Assembly (NCBI GenBank): GCA_900314595.1
Contig: OMVW01000032.1
Coordinates: 1-18,482 of the forward strand
Length of the DNA stretch: 18,482 nt
Source of the DNA: an uncultured Dialister sp.
GTDB lineage: Bacteria; Bacillota; Negativicutes; Veillonellales; Dialisteraceae
Reading direction: 5' to 3'
In this document: positions 6,841-13,998 of the stretch, piece after piece
Position numbering within the stretch: the first letter of the stretch is position 1
Layout: every line of letters starts with the position of its first letter
Notes under the pieces: model-generated
What the model saw: the letters and a program-made list of their open reading frames with translations, nothing else
The model's database searches: none
What the model was told of the DNA's origin: nothing
Translations under genes and position numbers: made by a program

Positions 6841-9351
6841 TCAGCCCCTGATAATATTTGCTGTAATGCTGCTCATGTCGTCACCGCTGCCAACATTTGC
6901 ATTACGCCACAATAAGATAACAACGTCCCTCAGTCGATCATATTGATCATCTTGAATTGCCTTAAAACCTTCATCCAGAAGATTTCTAAACAATTTCTGG
7001 TCATCAAACAAAAATGGACGCCGTCTGAAATAATTAAAGAATCCAACAATATAGGAATTTGAACGTTCAAATCGAATCCGGAAAAATCTTGTTTTAAGTT
7101 CCTCTATTGCCGATTCAAAGCCTTTATCTTTACGTGAAATTAAAGAATTTAGATTATTAAATGCATTGGTGAATTCCTGGTTTTCGACAGATGTTGCCAG
7201 GTCTTTAATTTCCTCCTGATATTCTTCTTTTACCTTATCAAGTTCAGATTGCCTTACTTTGACGAGATTATCATTTCGAATATCATCTAAAAGTTTCTTT
7301 GCCCGGATGATTTCATCAGAATTCTTTTTTACTTTTTCCGGATCAATAATCGCATCATCATCAAGGGCCTGTGCATTTTCTGCTATTTTCTGAACTTCCA
7401 TAATTCTGGAATCCTGCACGGTCCCTCCAAGGGAATCGGCCCTTTCTTCCAGATACCTGCCCTCATCAACGACCTCAGCTACAGCCTGTTCACTGCTCAT
7501 ATCTTTTTGACCGGCATCAGCTGCATAAAAGCTTCTATTACTATCCACTGTAATATCTAATCTTTCAAGATTCACTTTGACGTCAATAGAGCCGGCTTCG
7601 TTAATTGTATATTCAAATTCAATATCATCATCTTTCCGGATTGCTCCATAATCAAGATCCGTACCTGCCAATTTCAGACAGCCTACGAATTTATTATCAT
7701 GAATATTGGACGTAATATTGCCCTGCCAAAGTTTAAAATTGATACTTGCTTCATCGCCGGCTTTAATTTTTTCCGCAGCTTTATATTTTTTAATTCCTTT
7801 GACCGGAAGTTTATCCCCTTCATGTACCAGGATATCAAGTACAGTTTCATTACTCAGGCTATTTGCTTTGACTTCGACTCCCAGAGTATAGGAAGCCAGG
7901 ACAGAGCCAACCGTAGACATGGTCCTTGTAATGGTAATCGTATCTTCATCCAGAGCGATTTTTCTGTTATACGGATCAAATACGGTGACTTCAAAAGTAT
8001 TTTCTCCTTTTTTGGCCAAAGGAAGCATAATCATAGACTTATTTTTCAGCGCAAGCAGCCCGGAATCCCAGCCAGTATCAGAACTGCGAACCTGCAGATT
8101 ATAACCGGTTACATTTGCTTTCATTAATATAGCGAGACGTGCTTTTTCCTTTGTGGTGCGGGCTTCATATTTGAAACTCAGCCCGAGGCTGGAAGCAGAT
8201 TCAATGGTGCCGTTCGTGCTTTTACGCTCATGTTCTTCATTTGTCCAGTCAATGTTTTCCGCATAAATAGATGCACCTTCCGCTACAGCGGTCATCGGAT
8301 TGACTTCAAGCCCCTCGGTACGAATTCCCAGTTCTTTAGAAACATAGTCTCTGAGGGGTTTATAATTTGTTGGACCACCAATGAAAACAATTCTTTCAAA
8401 ATTAGTTGCGGAAATACCGGAACGTTTAATGGTATCCCTTGCACAATCCACGGCACTTCTAAGGAGATCTCCAATCAGATGATTGACCTGGTCACGATGA
8501 ATCGTAATGTCCAGTTCAATTTCTTCTCCGGATTCATCCACAATATCAGGGCCTAATGGACCATAAATCTCAGCCTCTTCAGAGGAAGAAAGTTCAATTT
8601 TCGCTTCTTCCGCCAGAAAAGCAGCTCTCTTCAGAAGTTTCTGGTATCTGGGAATCCCGGCAAAATTTTCTGGAATGTCATAATCATCATTATCAACAAG
8701 CCAGGGAACTATGATATTGGAAACGATCCGATTATCAATATCTACACCGCCGCACATGGCAATACCACCATGGGCAATCACATCCACTTTACCGTTTACG
8801 CAGTTTGCAATAGCAACATCCAGTGTACCGCCGCCCATATCAAAAATGAGAAATGTACCATTCTTGATTTCCGCATTATTCATAACACTCATAATGGCTG
8901 CGACCGGTTCCTGCATGACTGCCACTTTACCGATATTTGCCATTTTAGCCGCATTCTTTGTCGCCTCATTCTGCATCTGATCAAATGCCGCGGGGACAGT
9001 AATGACGGTATATCTGTCTTCTGCCTGTGAAATATCTTCCGGTAGGCAGCGGAATAATTCCTTTAAAATTTCCGCGCTGCATTCTTCCGGAGTCAACGTT
9101 TTTCCGGCAAATTCTATAGGCGTGCTGGTCCCCATAAACCGTTTAAATTTATGAGCCACTCTGTCCTCATAGCGGTTTAATGCTTTATATGCCTTATTTC
9201 CATAAAATGTACGGCCTTTTTTATCAATAAAAATACAGGATGGAGTCACATCGGTCTGTTCCTTTGTCTTCCATACCCTTGTTTTTTCACCATCAAATGT
9301 TGCAATTGCACTATTCGTTGTTCCCAAATCAATACCGATATAATAAGCCAT
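6841..9351 (-). CDS. Divergent Hsp70 family chaperone with long C-terminal coiled coil
   Basis: The actin-like ATPase domain spans about 1-370: phosphate-1 motif IGIDLGTTNSAIA (5-17), KRFMG (70-74), VTVPAAFD (117-124), phosphate-2 FDMGGGTLDVAIA (170-182) and adenosine motif VFIGGPTNYKPLRDYV (322-337). A substrate-binding beta-sandwich like that of DnaK is recognisable at about 490-600 (YTLGVEVKA, FKLWQGN, VGCLKLAGTDL, GSIDVKVNLE). Between them lie about 110 extra beta-rich residues, and the usual hydrophobic DVLLLD-type linker is not seen. Residues 620-740 are charged coiled coil and the last 90 form a helical domain not found in DnaK. Total length of 836 exceeds DnaK (about 610-640). RBS GGGAG lies eight bases before the ATG. 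It sits between a GrpE-like gene and an AAA+ gene, so it is probably a specialised rather than housekeeping Hsp70. Confidence 0.93.
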   Translation of the reverse strand: MAYYIGIDLGTTNSAIATFDGEKTRVWKTKEQTDVTPSCIFIDKKGRTFYGNKAYKALNRYEDRVAHKFKRFMGTSTPIEFAGKTLTPEECSAEILKELFRCLPEDISQAEDRYTVITVPAAFDQMQNEATKNAAKMANIGKVAVMQEPVAAIMSVMNNAEIKNGTFLIFDMGGGTLDVAIANCVNGKVDVIAHGGIAMCGGVDIDNRIVSNIIVPWLVDNDDYDIPENFAGIPRYQKLLKRAAFLAEEAKIELSSSEEAEIYGPLGPDIVDESGEEIELDITIHRDQVNHLIGDLLRSAVDCARDTIKRSGISATNFERIVFIGGPTNYKPLRDYVSKELGIRTEGLEVNPMTAVAEGASIYAENIDWTNEEHERKSTNGTIESASSLGLSFKYEARTTKEKARLAILMKANVTGYNLQVRSSDTGWDSGLLALKNKSMIMLPLAKKGENTFEVTVFDPYNRKIALDEDTITITRTMSTVGSVLASYTLGVEVKANSLSNETVLDILVHEGDKLPVKGIKKYKAAEKIKAGDEASINFKLWQGNITSNIHDNKFVGCLKLAGTDLDYGAIRKDDDIEFEYTINEAGSIDVKVNLERLDITVDSNRSFYAADAGQKDMSSEQAVAEVVDEGRYLEERADSLGGTVQDSRIMEVQKIAENAQALDDDAIIDPEKVKKNSDEIIRAKKLLDDIRNDNLVKVRQSELDKVKEEYQEEIKDLATSVENQEFTNAFNNLNSLISRKDKGFESAIEELKTRFFRIRFERSNSYIVGFFNYFRRRPFLFDDQKLFRNLLDEGFKAIQDDQYDRLRDVVILLWRNANVGSGDDMSSITANIIRG

Positions 9352-9365
9352 TGTTCAGTCTCCCT

Positions 9366-9728
9366 TTATTTTGCAACAAGAACGGCCTTGCCGTTTTTGA
9401 TAATATTGGCTGTTCCTTTTTCTTTAATAATCGGTTCCAGCATAGTTCCTATATAGAGTTTCTCGTTTTTATCAAAATCATCAAGGTTAAGCGGATCGAC
9501 GGGGATACCTACGTCATACTCTGTGTTTTCATATTCCTTATCAATAATTTCTACATGTAGTCTATCACATAATTTTTCAATTTTTTTCGTCAGGCGGTTA
9601 TTCGCTATATCCATCTTTCTGTTTTTTATACCATCTATTGAAATCCTTGATTCCCAAAGCTTTTTTACAGATTTCTGGAATCTTATCGTTTCACAGAGTA
9701 AATCTATAAATTCCTCGTCCATTTCCAA
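9366..9728 (-). CDS. Small GrpE-like protein, probable nucleotide exchange factor
   Basis: First gene of the chaperone-like operon, 14 bp before the Hsp70 gene. The first 60 residues are predicted helical and charged. The C-terminal half resembles the GrpE beta-wing: GIPVDP lines up with the (V)P(M/F)DP of GrpE, and the protein ends GKAVLVAK where GrpE ends in a strand of the AMVTVAK type. It is shorter (120 aa) than most GrpE proteins (170-200 aa), with a much shorter coiled coil. Start choice is uncertain: TTG at 9728 sits five bases after AAGGG, whereas ATG at 9722 (118 aa, MDEEFIDL) sits eleven bases after it. The GrpE reading rests on a short motif and on context and is inference; otherwise it is a hypothetical protein. 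Confidence 0.75.
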   Translation of the reverse strand: MEMDEEFIDLLCETIRFQKSVKKLWESRISIDGIKNRKMDIANNRLTKKIEKLCDRLHVEIIDKEYENTEYDVGIPVDPLNLDDFDKNEKLYIGTMLEPIIKEKGTANIIKNGKAVLVAK

Positions 9729-9783
9729 TCACGCCCTTATCGACAAACAAAAAATTATTTTAACTGTATTTCATCATAAAAAG

Positions 9784-9789
9784 ATTATA
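9784..9789 (-). promoter_or_regulatory. Candidate -10 element of the chaperone operon
   Basis: The minus strand reads TATAAT about 55-60 bp upstream of the GrpE-like start, in an AT-rich stretch. No good -35 hexamer lies 16-18 bp upstream, so this is weak. No CIRCE heat-shock operator is present nearby. Confidence 0.3.
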
Positions 9790-9852
9790 GGAATATTTCA
9801 AGCGTTACATTTATATACATCCTGCATACCAGATGCCGAATCCTATACATTT

Positions 9853-9871
9853 TTTGCATAGCACATGCAAA
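9853..9871. promoter_or_regulatory. Perfect 7-bp inverted repeat, candidate operator
   Basis: TTTGCAT (9853-9859) and ATGCAAA (9865-9871) form a perfect palindrome with a 5-bp centre, about 130 bp upstream of the GrpE-like gene. On the minus strand TTGACG (9885-9880) lies just upstream, and the palindrome overlaps where a -10 with a TGnTAT start could sit. This geometry suits a repressor site, but no regulator gene is nearby. Confidence 0.35.
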
Positions 9872-9910
9872 TCCGGCTGCGTCAATATGACAAAAGTCCG
9901 GCAGTGTAAA

Positions 9911-9936
9911 GGGCCCGCACCTGACTTGGCGGGCCC
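9911..9936 (-). terminator. Terminator after the ydjIGH-ridA operon
   Basis: GGGCCCGC (9911-9918) pairs with GCGGGCCC (9929-9936) around a 10-nt loop. It lies about 110 bp downstream of the RidA stop on the minus strand and before the chaperone operon. The T-tract is poor (TTTA), so termination may be incomplete. Confidence 0.55.
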
Positions 9937-9940
9937 GTTT

Positions 9941-9961
9941 ATCACTTACCACTGATTACTT
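9941..9961 (-). repeat. Heptamer array (3 x 7 bp)
   Basis: On the minus strand the sequence reads AAGTAAT CAGTGGT AAGTGAT. The same AAGTGRT heptamer is arrayed at 14595-14629 and at 14831-14851. It lies in the intergenic stretch 9729-10044, which otherwise holds the terminator and operator noted separately; nothing else was seen there. Confidence 0.55.
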
Positions 9962-10044
9962 TCATTCAGAAGCTTCCCCTGCCATGGTTCCATTCCAACA
10001 GAAGTTGACGGCGAGGCTGTCCGGACTTTCAGATTCCGGAAATA

Positions 10045-10404
10045 CTATGATTTCTGTGCGGCCCGCATGCTGATTTCCACGTTCCAAAGGGGACTGACCA
10101 GCAGCCCCTGGTAGGTAAAGCGGGCGGGAAGGGCATCCTGATTGACCCAGGCATTGATGATATCCCCTACCACATTCACATTTTTCCGGATATCAGGAAT
10201 GATGACGGTGAGGTCCAGGATATGCTTTCTATCAGAGTGATTCTCTGCCAGGATTCGATCGAAATGGGCCAGGATTTCCTTTGTCTGGAGCGAGGCATCT
10301 GCTCCCGGCGTATCTCCTACGATGCCAGATGTATAAATGATTCCACTGTGAATGACAGCTTCTGAAAACCGACCGTTTCCATTTTTGAATTGAATTTCGC
10401 TCAT
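10045..10404 (-). CDS. RidA family protein (YoaB-like)
   Basis: A small single-domain YjgF/YER057c/UK114 protein. It resembles E. coli YoaB more than RidA itself: RFSEAVIHSGIIYTSG near the start, a long helix with QTKEILAHFDRIL, ILDLTVIIPD, then INAWV. The conserved Arg of the ligand pocket is in PARFTY (about residue 95), and the final strand carries NVEISMRAA. RidA proteins hydrolyse reactive enamine/imine intermediates; the YoaB branch lacks a firm function. The second of two adjacent ATGs (10404) was chosen because AGGAG is six bases upstream; the first (10407) would leave only three. It follows the TPM gene by about 15 bp and is the last gene of that operon. Confidence 0.9.
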   Translation of the reverse strand: MSEIQFKNGNGRFSEAVIHSGIIYTSGIVGDTPGADASLQTKEILAHFDRILAENHSDRKHILDLTVIIPDIRKNVNVVGDIINAWVNQDALPARFTYQGLLVSPLWNVEISMRAAQKS

Positions 10405-10421
10405 CATTTTCTCCTTTCGGT

Positions 10422-11174
10422 TTAAAATCTTCCCCCGCCGCCTCCGTGGCTGCCGTCGCGGCTGGACATAGTGACCCTGGGCTGTTTGGGTTTCCTGATT
10501 CTGGAAATATTCATGAAGAGAAAGATATCCTTTGCCCCGTTCAGCCTGAAGCTCCCCGGCACGAGGTAGGACGATGCATTATAGGAAAAGTCCAGGTTCT
10601 TCATCTGCGCGATGAGATGGGACCGGACGGCCATGCCCACGAGGAGGGAAAGAATGAGGATGATGGGATAGGCCGCGTAGTCCAAAGTGGACTTTTCCAC
10701 ATAGGGCCTTCCCTCTTTGGCGTAGTAAGCAAGCAGTTTGTCTGAGGCGCTGATGTATTTCCTGAAAGCTTCATAATAATTGCCTCTGGACATGGAGGGC
10801 ACCATTTCATTGGCCAGCTGCTGGATTCCTTTATCATCGGTGATTTTCTTCCGCATGGCATTGTCCGTGGAAATATACCATTCCCGGGAGCCCATGGAAA
10901 TCATGAGGACCATATTTCCATTTTTCCCTTTGAGATTGTTATCCAGGTACCGGTTGGCGTAAGTCCCGATATTTCCTCCTGGAATGGACCTGGCCGTGAC
11001 AATCATCATGTGGACGCTGTATTTCTCATCCATCTTCGAAAGCTCTGTCTCCACGATCTGCTTTTCCGTGGAAGAGAGAAGTTTTGCCTGATCCGACAGA
11101 TTTCCAGCCGCTTCCGCAAAGGCGGGCATGAGGAAAAGGGCAAGGGCAAGGAGGATTTTCCATAGTTTTTTCAT
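10422..11174 (-). CDS. TPM-domain membrane protein (YdjH-like)
   Basis: Residues 1-23 are a signal peptide ending AEAA. The TPM domain follows at about 25-150 (LSDQAKLLSSTEKQIVETEL, MIVTARSIPGG, NMVLMISMGSREWYIST). A transmembrane helix lies at about 166-184, and the tail ends in a Gly-rich DGSHGGGGGRF, typical of this group. Expected topology: TPM domain outside, tail inside. TPM proteins have been linked to phosphatase activity in plants, but in bacteria such proteins mostly act in membrane or stress complexes, and YdjH of B. subtilis belongs to the pspA-ydjGHI locus. RBS AAGGAGG lies just before the ATG, and the gene starts 9 bp after the zinc-ribbon gene, so they are translated from one message. 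Confidence 0.9.
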   Translation of the reverse strand: MKKLWKILLALALFLMPAFAEAAGNLSDQAKLLSSTEKQIVETELSKMDEKYSVHMMIVTARSIPGGNIGTYANRYLDNNLKGKNGNMVLMISMGSREWYISTDNAMRKKITDDKGIQQLANEMVPSMSRGNYYEAFRKYISASDKLLAYYAKEGRPYVEKSTLDYAAYPIILILSLLVGMAVRSHLIAQMKNLDFSYNASSYLVPGSFRLNGAKDIFLFMNISRIRKPKQPRVTMSSRDGSHGGGGGRF

Positions 11175-11183
11175 AGGCCCTCC

Positions 11184-12290
11184 TTACACGTTCAGAAACA
11201 GGGAGACAAGGAAATAGAAAATGGGCAGCATGACGATGGTGACTACCGCAAGGACCATCCAGGATTTCTGCCTGTCATAGGGAAGAAATCCCACCACTTC
11301 TCCGGTCTGTCCGTTCATCATGAAGGTGTAGGGCTTGTCCTGATACCGGGTGGTAAGGATCCACACGGGAAGGAGGGCGTAAGAGGCATGGCCTTTGTCC
11401 TTCACTACCGCTTCATCGGTCAGGGAGCAGCGGGTATAGCCGGTGACCGTATCTTCCAGTTCATTCACTGCCGTCCGGTGCACCCTCTCGTCCGCCCTGG
11501 AGGCAGCTGCCTCTGCATCCACATCGTACTTATCGGCGAGGCACCCTGCCATATAGCCCGGAGTAAAGGGCACCATTTCGGAAAAATCGAAGGGTTCCAG
11601 GGATTCCATGTACTGGTCATTCATCTTTTTACTGCCATCTACGGGAATATTTCTGAACTGCATGGTTCCTTCCCGGTGACAGTCATAAATGCTGGTCTGG
11701 GTAATGACTTCGTCCGGCGTATTGATCACATTGTCCGATTCCGCCCGGAACTGGGCACTGGCATGGACGTCAGAGTCAAAAAGCCAGAAGGGCACATACA
11801 TGGCCTGGATATCTTCCACCCTGTTCCTGGAAATAAAATTGGAGGGCAGAAGGAATTTCCCTTCATAAAATTTTTTAAGGGCCGCCATGGCTTCCTCCTT
11901 CGTCTTTTTGAAGGGAAGGATGAAATCGGGCTTCAGCATGCCTGTGAAACGGGAGGGAATCATAGTGGGATTGCCGCAGTAGCAGCATTCGGTGGCCATG
12001 GTATTTTCATCGCACACAAGCTCTGCCCCGCAGGCGGAACAGGTAAAGGTGCGGAGGTGCTCCATTTCCTCCTCCGTCCAGTCTTTCCCTGCCGCATCGG
12101 TATCAAATTTAGCTTCTTTGGCCTTTTCCACCTCTGCCGCCATTTCTTCTTTTTTGGCAAAAAGCTTCTCCAGGGCCGCCGTCTCAAATTCCGTATCGCA
12201 ATAGGGACAGACGATTTTCTTCTGCCCCGGCACCATCTCCAGCGGTCCCCCGCAGTTCGGACAGGAATAGGCGACTGTCGTATCGGGCAT
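11184..12290 (-). CDS. Zinc-ribbon membrane protein (YdjG-like)
   Basis: Two TFIIB-type zinc ribbons are visible. The first uses C10, C13, C28, C31 (CPNCGG and CPYCDTEF); the second uses C84, C87, C102, C105 (CSACGAEL and ECCYCG), with a charged helix between. Residues 110-335 form a soluble domain (FILPFKKTKEEAM, MYVPFWLFD, LLPVWILTTRY) and one transmembrane helix ends the protein (345-366). The bulk is therefore cytosolic and tail-anchored. The match in layout and neighbours is B. subtilis YdjG, which with YdjH helps localise PspA at the membrane. RBS GAGGTG precedes the ATG by about 5 bases. A 288-bp gap separates it from the SPFH gene upstream. Confidence 0.88.
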   Translation of the reverse strand: MPDTTVAYSCPNCGGPLEMVPGQKKIVCPYCDTEFETAALEKLFAKKEEMAAEVEKAKEAKFDTDAAGKDWTEEEMEHLRTFTCSACGAELVCDENTMATECCYCGNPTMIPSRFTGMLKPDFILPFKKTKEEAMAALKKFYEGKFLLPSNFISRNRVEDIQAMYVPFWLFDSDVHASAQFRAESDNVINTPDEVITQTSIYDCHREGTMQFRNIPVDGSKKMNDQYMESLEPFDFSEMVPFTPGYMAGCLADKYDVDAEAAASRADERVHRTAVNELEDTVTGYTRCSLTDEAVVKDKGHASYALLPVWILTTRYQDKPYTFMMNGQTGEVVGFLPYDRQKSWMVLAVVTIVMLPIFYFLVSLFLNV

Positions 12291-12369
12291 AATTTCACCT
12301 CAATTCGGGTAGAGTCAATAAGTATTTATAAAGCATAGTGACATTAGTGCAGGAGGGATTAGGGAAGGT

Positions 12370-12399
12370 GGCGCATAAAATTAGAAAGCGCGCCTTTTT
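12370..12399 (+). terminator. Hairpin with T-run in the ydjI-ydjG gap
   Basis: GGCGC (12370-12374) pairs with GCGCC (12390-12394), followed by TTTTTATATAA on the plus strand. It resembles a degenerate copy, in opposite orientation, of the ribF terminator at 14795-14827. No plus-strand gene is known here, so it may be a stray repeat rather than a working terminator. Confidence 0.35.
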
Positions 12400-12510
12400 A
12401 TATAAGATTTTCCCTGCACCTTCAGTTTTCCGGGATTCTGAGAAACCGGAAATTAAGACCCCCGGAATTTTTTTATATAAATGGGCCGTCTTCTTTTGTT
12501 GCGGCCCACC

Positions 12511-12538
12511 GCCCCTAATCTCTAATTCCCAATTCCTC
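12511..12538 (-). repeat. Heptamer array (4 x 7 bp) and hairpins in the ydjI-ydjG gap
   Basis: The minus strand reads GAGGAAT TGGGAAT TAGAGAT TAGGGGC, four diverged heptamers. Two further copies of an AGGGAWK-type heptamer appear on the plus strand at 12353-12366. The gap 12291-12578 also holds inverted repeats TTTCCGG/CCGGAAA (12427-12452) and GGGCCG/CGGCCC (12483-12507). None has a good minus-strand T-run, so transcription may continue into the ydjG-like gene. Confidence 0.45.
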
Positions 12539-12578
12539 AAAACGAAATATAAATATCGTTTCAAGCAATAATTGTCTC

Positions 12579-13880
12579 TTATTCCGGCTTCTTCGTCCCG
12601 CAGTTGGTGCAGAATTTCCCCTGATTCATGGTTCCGCAGGAGGGACAGGTCCAGCCGGCGGGCTTTGGCGCTCCGCAATTGCTGCAGAAGTTTCCCGTAT
12701 TTCCTTTCTGTCCGCAGGAGGGGCAGTCCCAGGGTTTCTTTTCTTCCGGTTTCGGCTTTCCGCAGTTGCTGCAGAATTTCCCTGTATTTCCTTCTGCACC
12801 GCAGGAAGGGCAGGTCCAGCCGGATACTTTTTTCTGCTGCGTCTGGTAAGCGGCCTGTGCTTTTTCCGCCTGAGCAGCCACAGCCTGATACATACCGGTT
12901 CCTGCATTTCCTGCCATATTCATACCCATAAATCCTACGGCAGCGCCCATATTGCTTTCATTTCCTGCAGCTGTCCGCATGGCATCGGTTGTCGCATCGG
13001 TCATGGCTCCCATAGCGATATCAGGACGGGCCATGGCAGCTCCCATCTGGAGTTTCTGGATTTTTGCCTCGTCTTCTTCGTTGGCTTTTACGCTGTTCAT
13101 ACCAAAGGAAACGATTTCAATCCCTCGAAGGTCCCGCCATTTCTTCGAAAGCACTTCATTTAAGGCGTCCGCCATTTCAAAGGTATGGCCCGGAAGTTCC
13201 GTATAATCGATGTGCTGGGCGGAAAGTTTCGCAAAAGCGGGCTGGAGGGCCGTCAGCAGTTCGCTCTTCAGCTGGCTGTCCAGCATTTTCCGGTCGTATA
13301 CGTCGGCTACATTGCCTGCCACATTCGTATAGAAAAGGATGGGGTTCGTGATTTTGTAGCTGTATTCCCCAAAGCAGCGGATGCGGACGAGCAGATTGAG
13401 GCCTGTCGCCTGGTCTGCCACTTTGAAAGGTACTTCCGCCGGGGTTCCATATTTATTTCCAACGATTTCCTTCAGGTTGAAATAGTACACCCGCTGGTCT
13501 TTCCCCGTATCTCCGCCAAAGGTGAAACGACGACCGATCTGGTGGAAGATTTCCTTCACTCCTTCTCCAAGAGAGCCGGTGAAGATGGAAGGCTCCGTGG
13601 ATTTGTCGTACGTGTATTCCCCCGGCTCCGCACAGAGATCCACCACTTTGCCGGATTCCACGATCATCATGCACTGACCGTTATTGACGGCTATTTTCGA
13701 GCCGTTGGAAATAATATTATCTTCGCCGCCTGTATTGGAAGAACGGCCGAACCGGCTCACTTTCTTCTCCCCTTTTGTCATGAGGATGTCCGGAGTCATA
13801 CTGTCGCAGTAGAAGAATTCTTTCCACTGATCTGCCAGCACACCGCCGATTGCACCGATTCCTGCTTTAATGAGACCCAT
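12579..13880 (-). CDS. SPFH-domain protein with three C-terminal zinc ribbons (YdjI-like)
   Basis: This belongs to the bacterial SPFH group often labelled virion core protein (T7 gp14-like) and typified by B. subtilis YdjI. The N-terminal part (MGLIKAGIGAIGGVLADQW) is followed by a flotillin-like SPFH region at about 55-265. Residues 275-350 are Ala/Met/Gly-rich, as in assembly-prone tails. Three zinc ribbons close the protein: C357/C360/C370/C373, C386/C389/C399/C402 and C412/C415/C424/C427. Length is 433 aa, versus roughly 320 for YdjI, mostly because of the ribbons. RBS AGGAGG with a 5-base spacer gives a clear start. It is the first gene of the ydjI-ydjG-ydjH-ridA group. Likely role: membrane-microdomain scaffold in envelope stress; pspA, its usual partner, is absent here. 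Confidence 0.9.
   Translation of the reverse strand: MGLIKAGIGAIGGVLADQWKEFFYCDSMTPDILMTKGEKKVSRFGRSSNTGGEDNIISNGSKIAVNNGQCMMIVESGKVVDLCAEPGEYTYDKSTEPSIFTGSLGEGVKEIFHQIGRRFTFGGDTGKDQRVYYFNLKEIVGNKYGTPAEVPFKVADQATGLNLLVRIRCFGEYSYKITNPILFYTNVAGNVADVYDRKMLDSQLKSELLTALQPAFAKLSAQHIDYTELPGHTFEMADALNEVLSKKWRDLRGIEIVSFGMNSVKANEEDEAKIQKLQMGAAMARPDIAMGAMTDATTDAMRTAAGNESNMGAAVGFMGMNMAGNAGTGMYQAVAAQAEKAQAAYQTQQKKVSGWTCPSCGAEGNTGKFCSNCGKPKPEEKKPWDCPSCGQKGNTGNFCSNCGAPKPAGWTCPSCGTMNQGKFCTNCGTKKPE
12597..12818 (-). repeat. Triplicated zinc-ribbon coding repeat
   Basis: Three consecutive units coding for W-x-CPSCG...(G)KFC(S/T)NCG are similar at DNA level, so they arose by duplication within the gene. The first two share GNTG between the cysteine pairs; the third is two residues shorter (TMNQGK). 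Confidence 0.8.
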
Positions 13881-13950
13881 ACTAACCTCCTTATGTAAAT
13901 TTATCCTGTTCTCTATAAAAATAAGATAACTTCAGAAACGGAAACTTTTG

Positions 13951-13995
13951 GATCGGGGCTGTCGGAAATATCGGGAGTATCGGGACTGTCGGGGT
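13951..13995. repeat. 9-bp tandem array (5 units)
   Basis: GATCGGGGC, TGTCGGAAA, TATCGGGAG, TATCGGGAC and TGTCGGGGT follow each other without gaps, consensus TRTCGGGRN. It lies 71-115 bp upstream of the SPFH start, probably within its leader or promoter region. Confidence 0.7.
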
Positions 13996-13998
13996 GGT

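Noticed and set aside
9729..9900. CIRCE/HrcA heat-shock operator before the chaperone operon
   Set aside because: No TTAGCACTC-N9-GAGTGCTAA or close variant was found; only the TTTGCAT palindrome is present.
11388..12338. 316-codon plus-strand frame opposite the YdjG-like gene, and 237 codons opposite the SPFH gene (13185-13898)
   Set aside because: Antisense shadows produced by codon bias of the minus-strand genes; composition rich in His/Phe/Arg with no domain.
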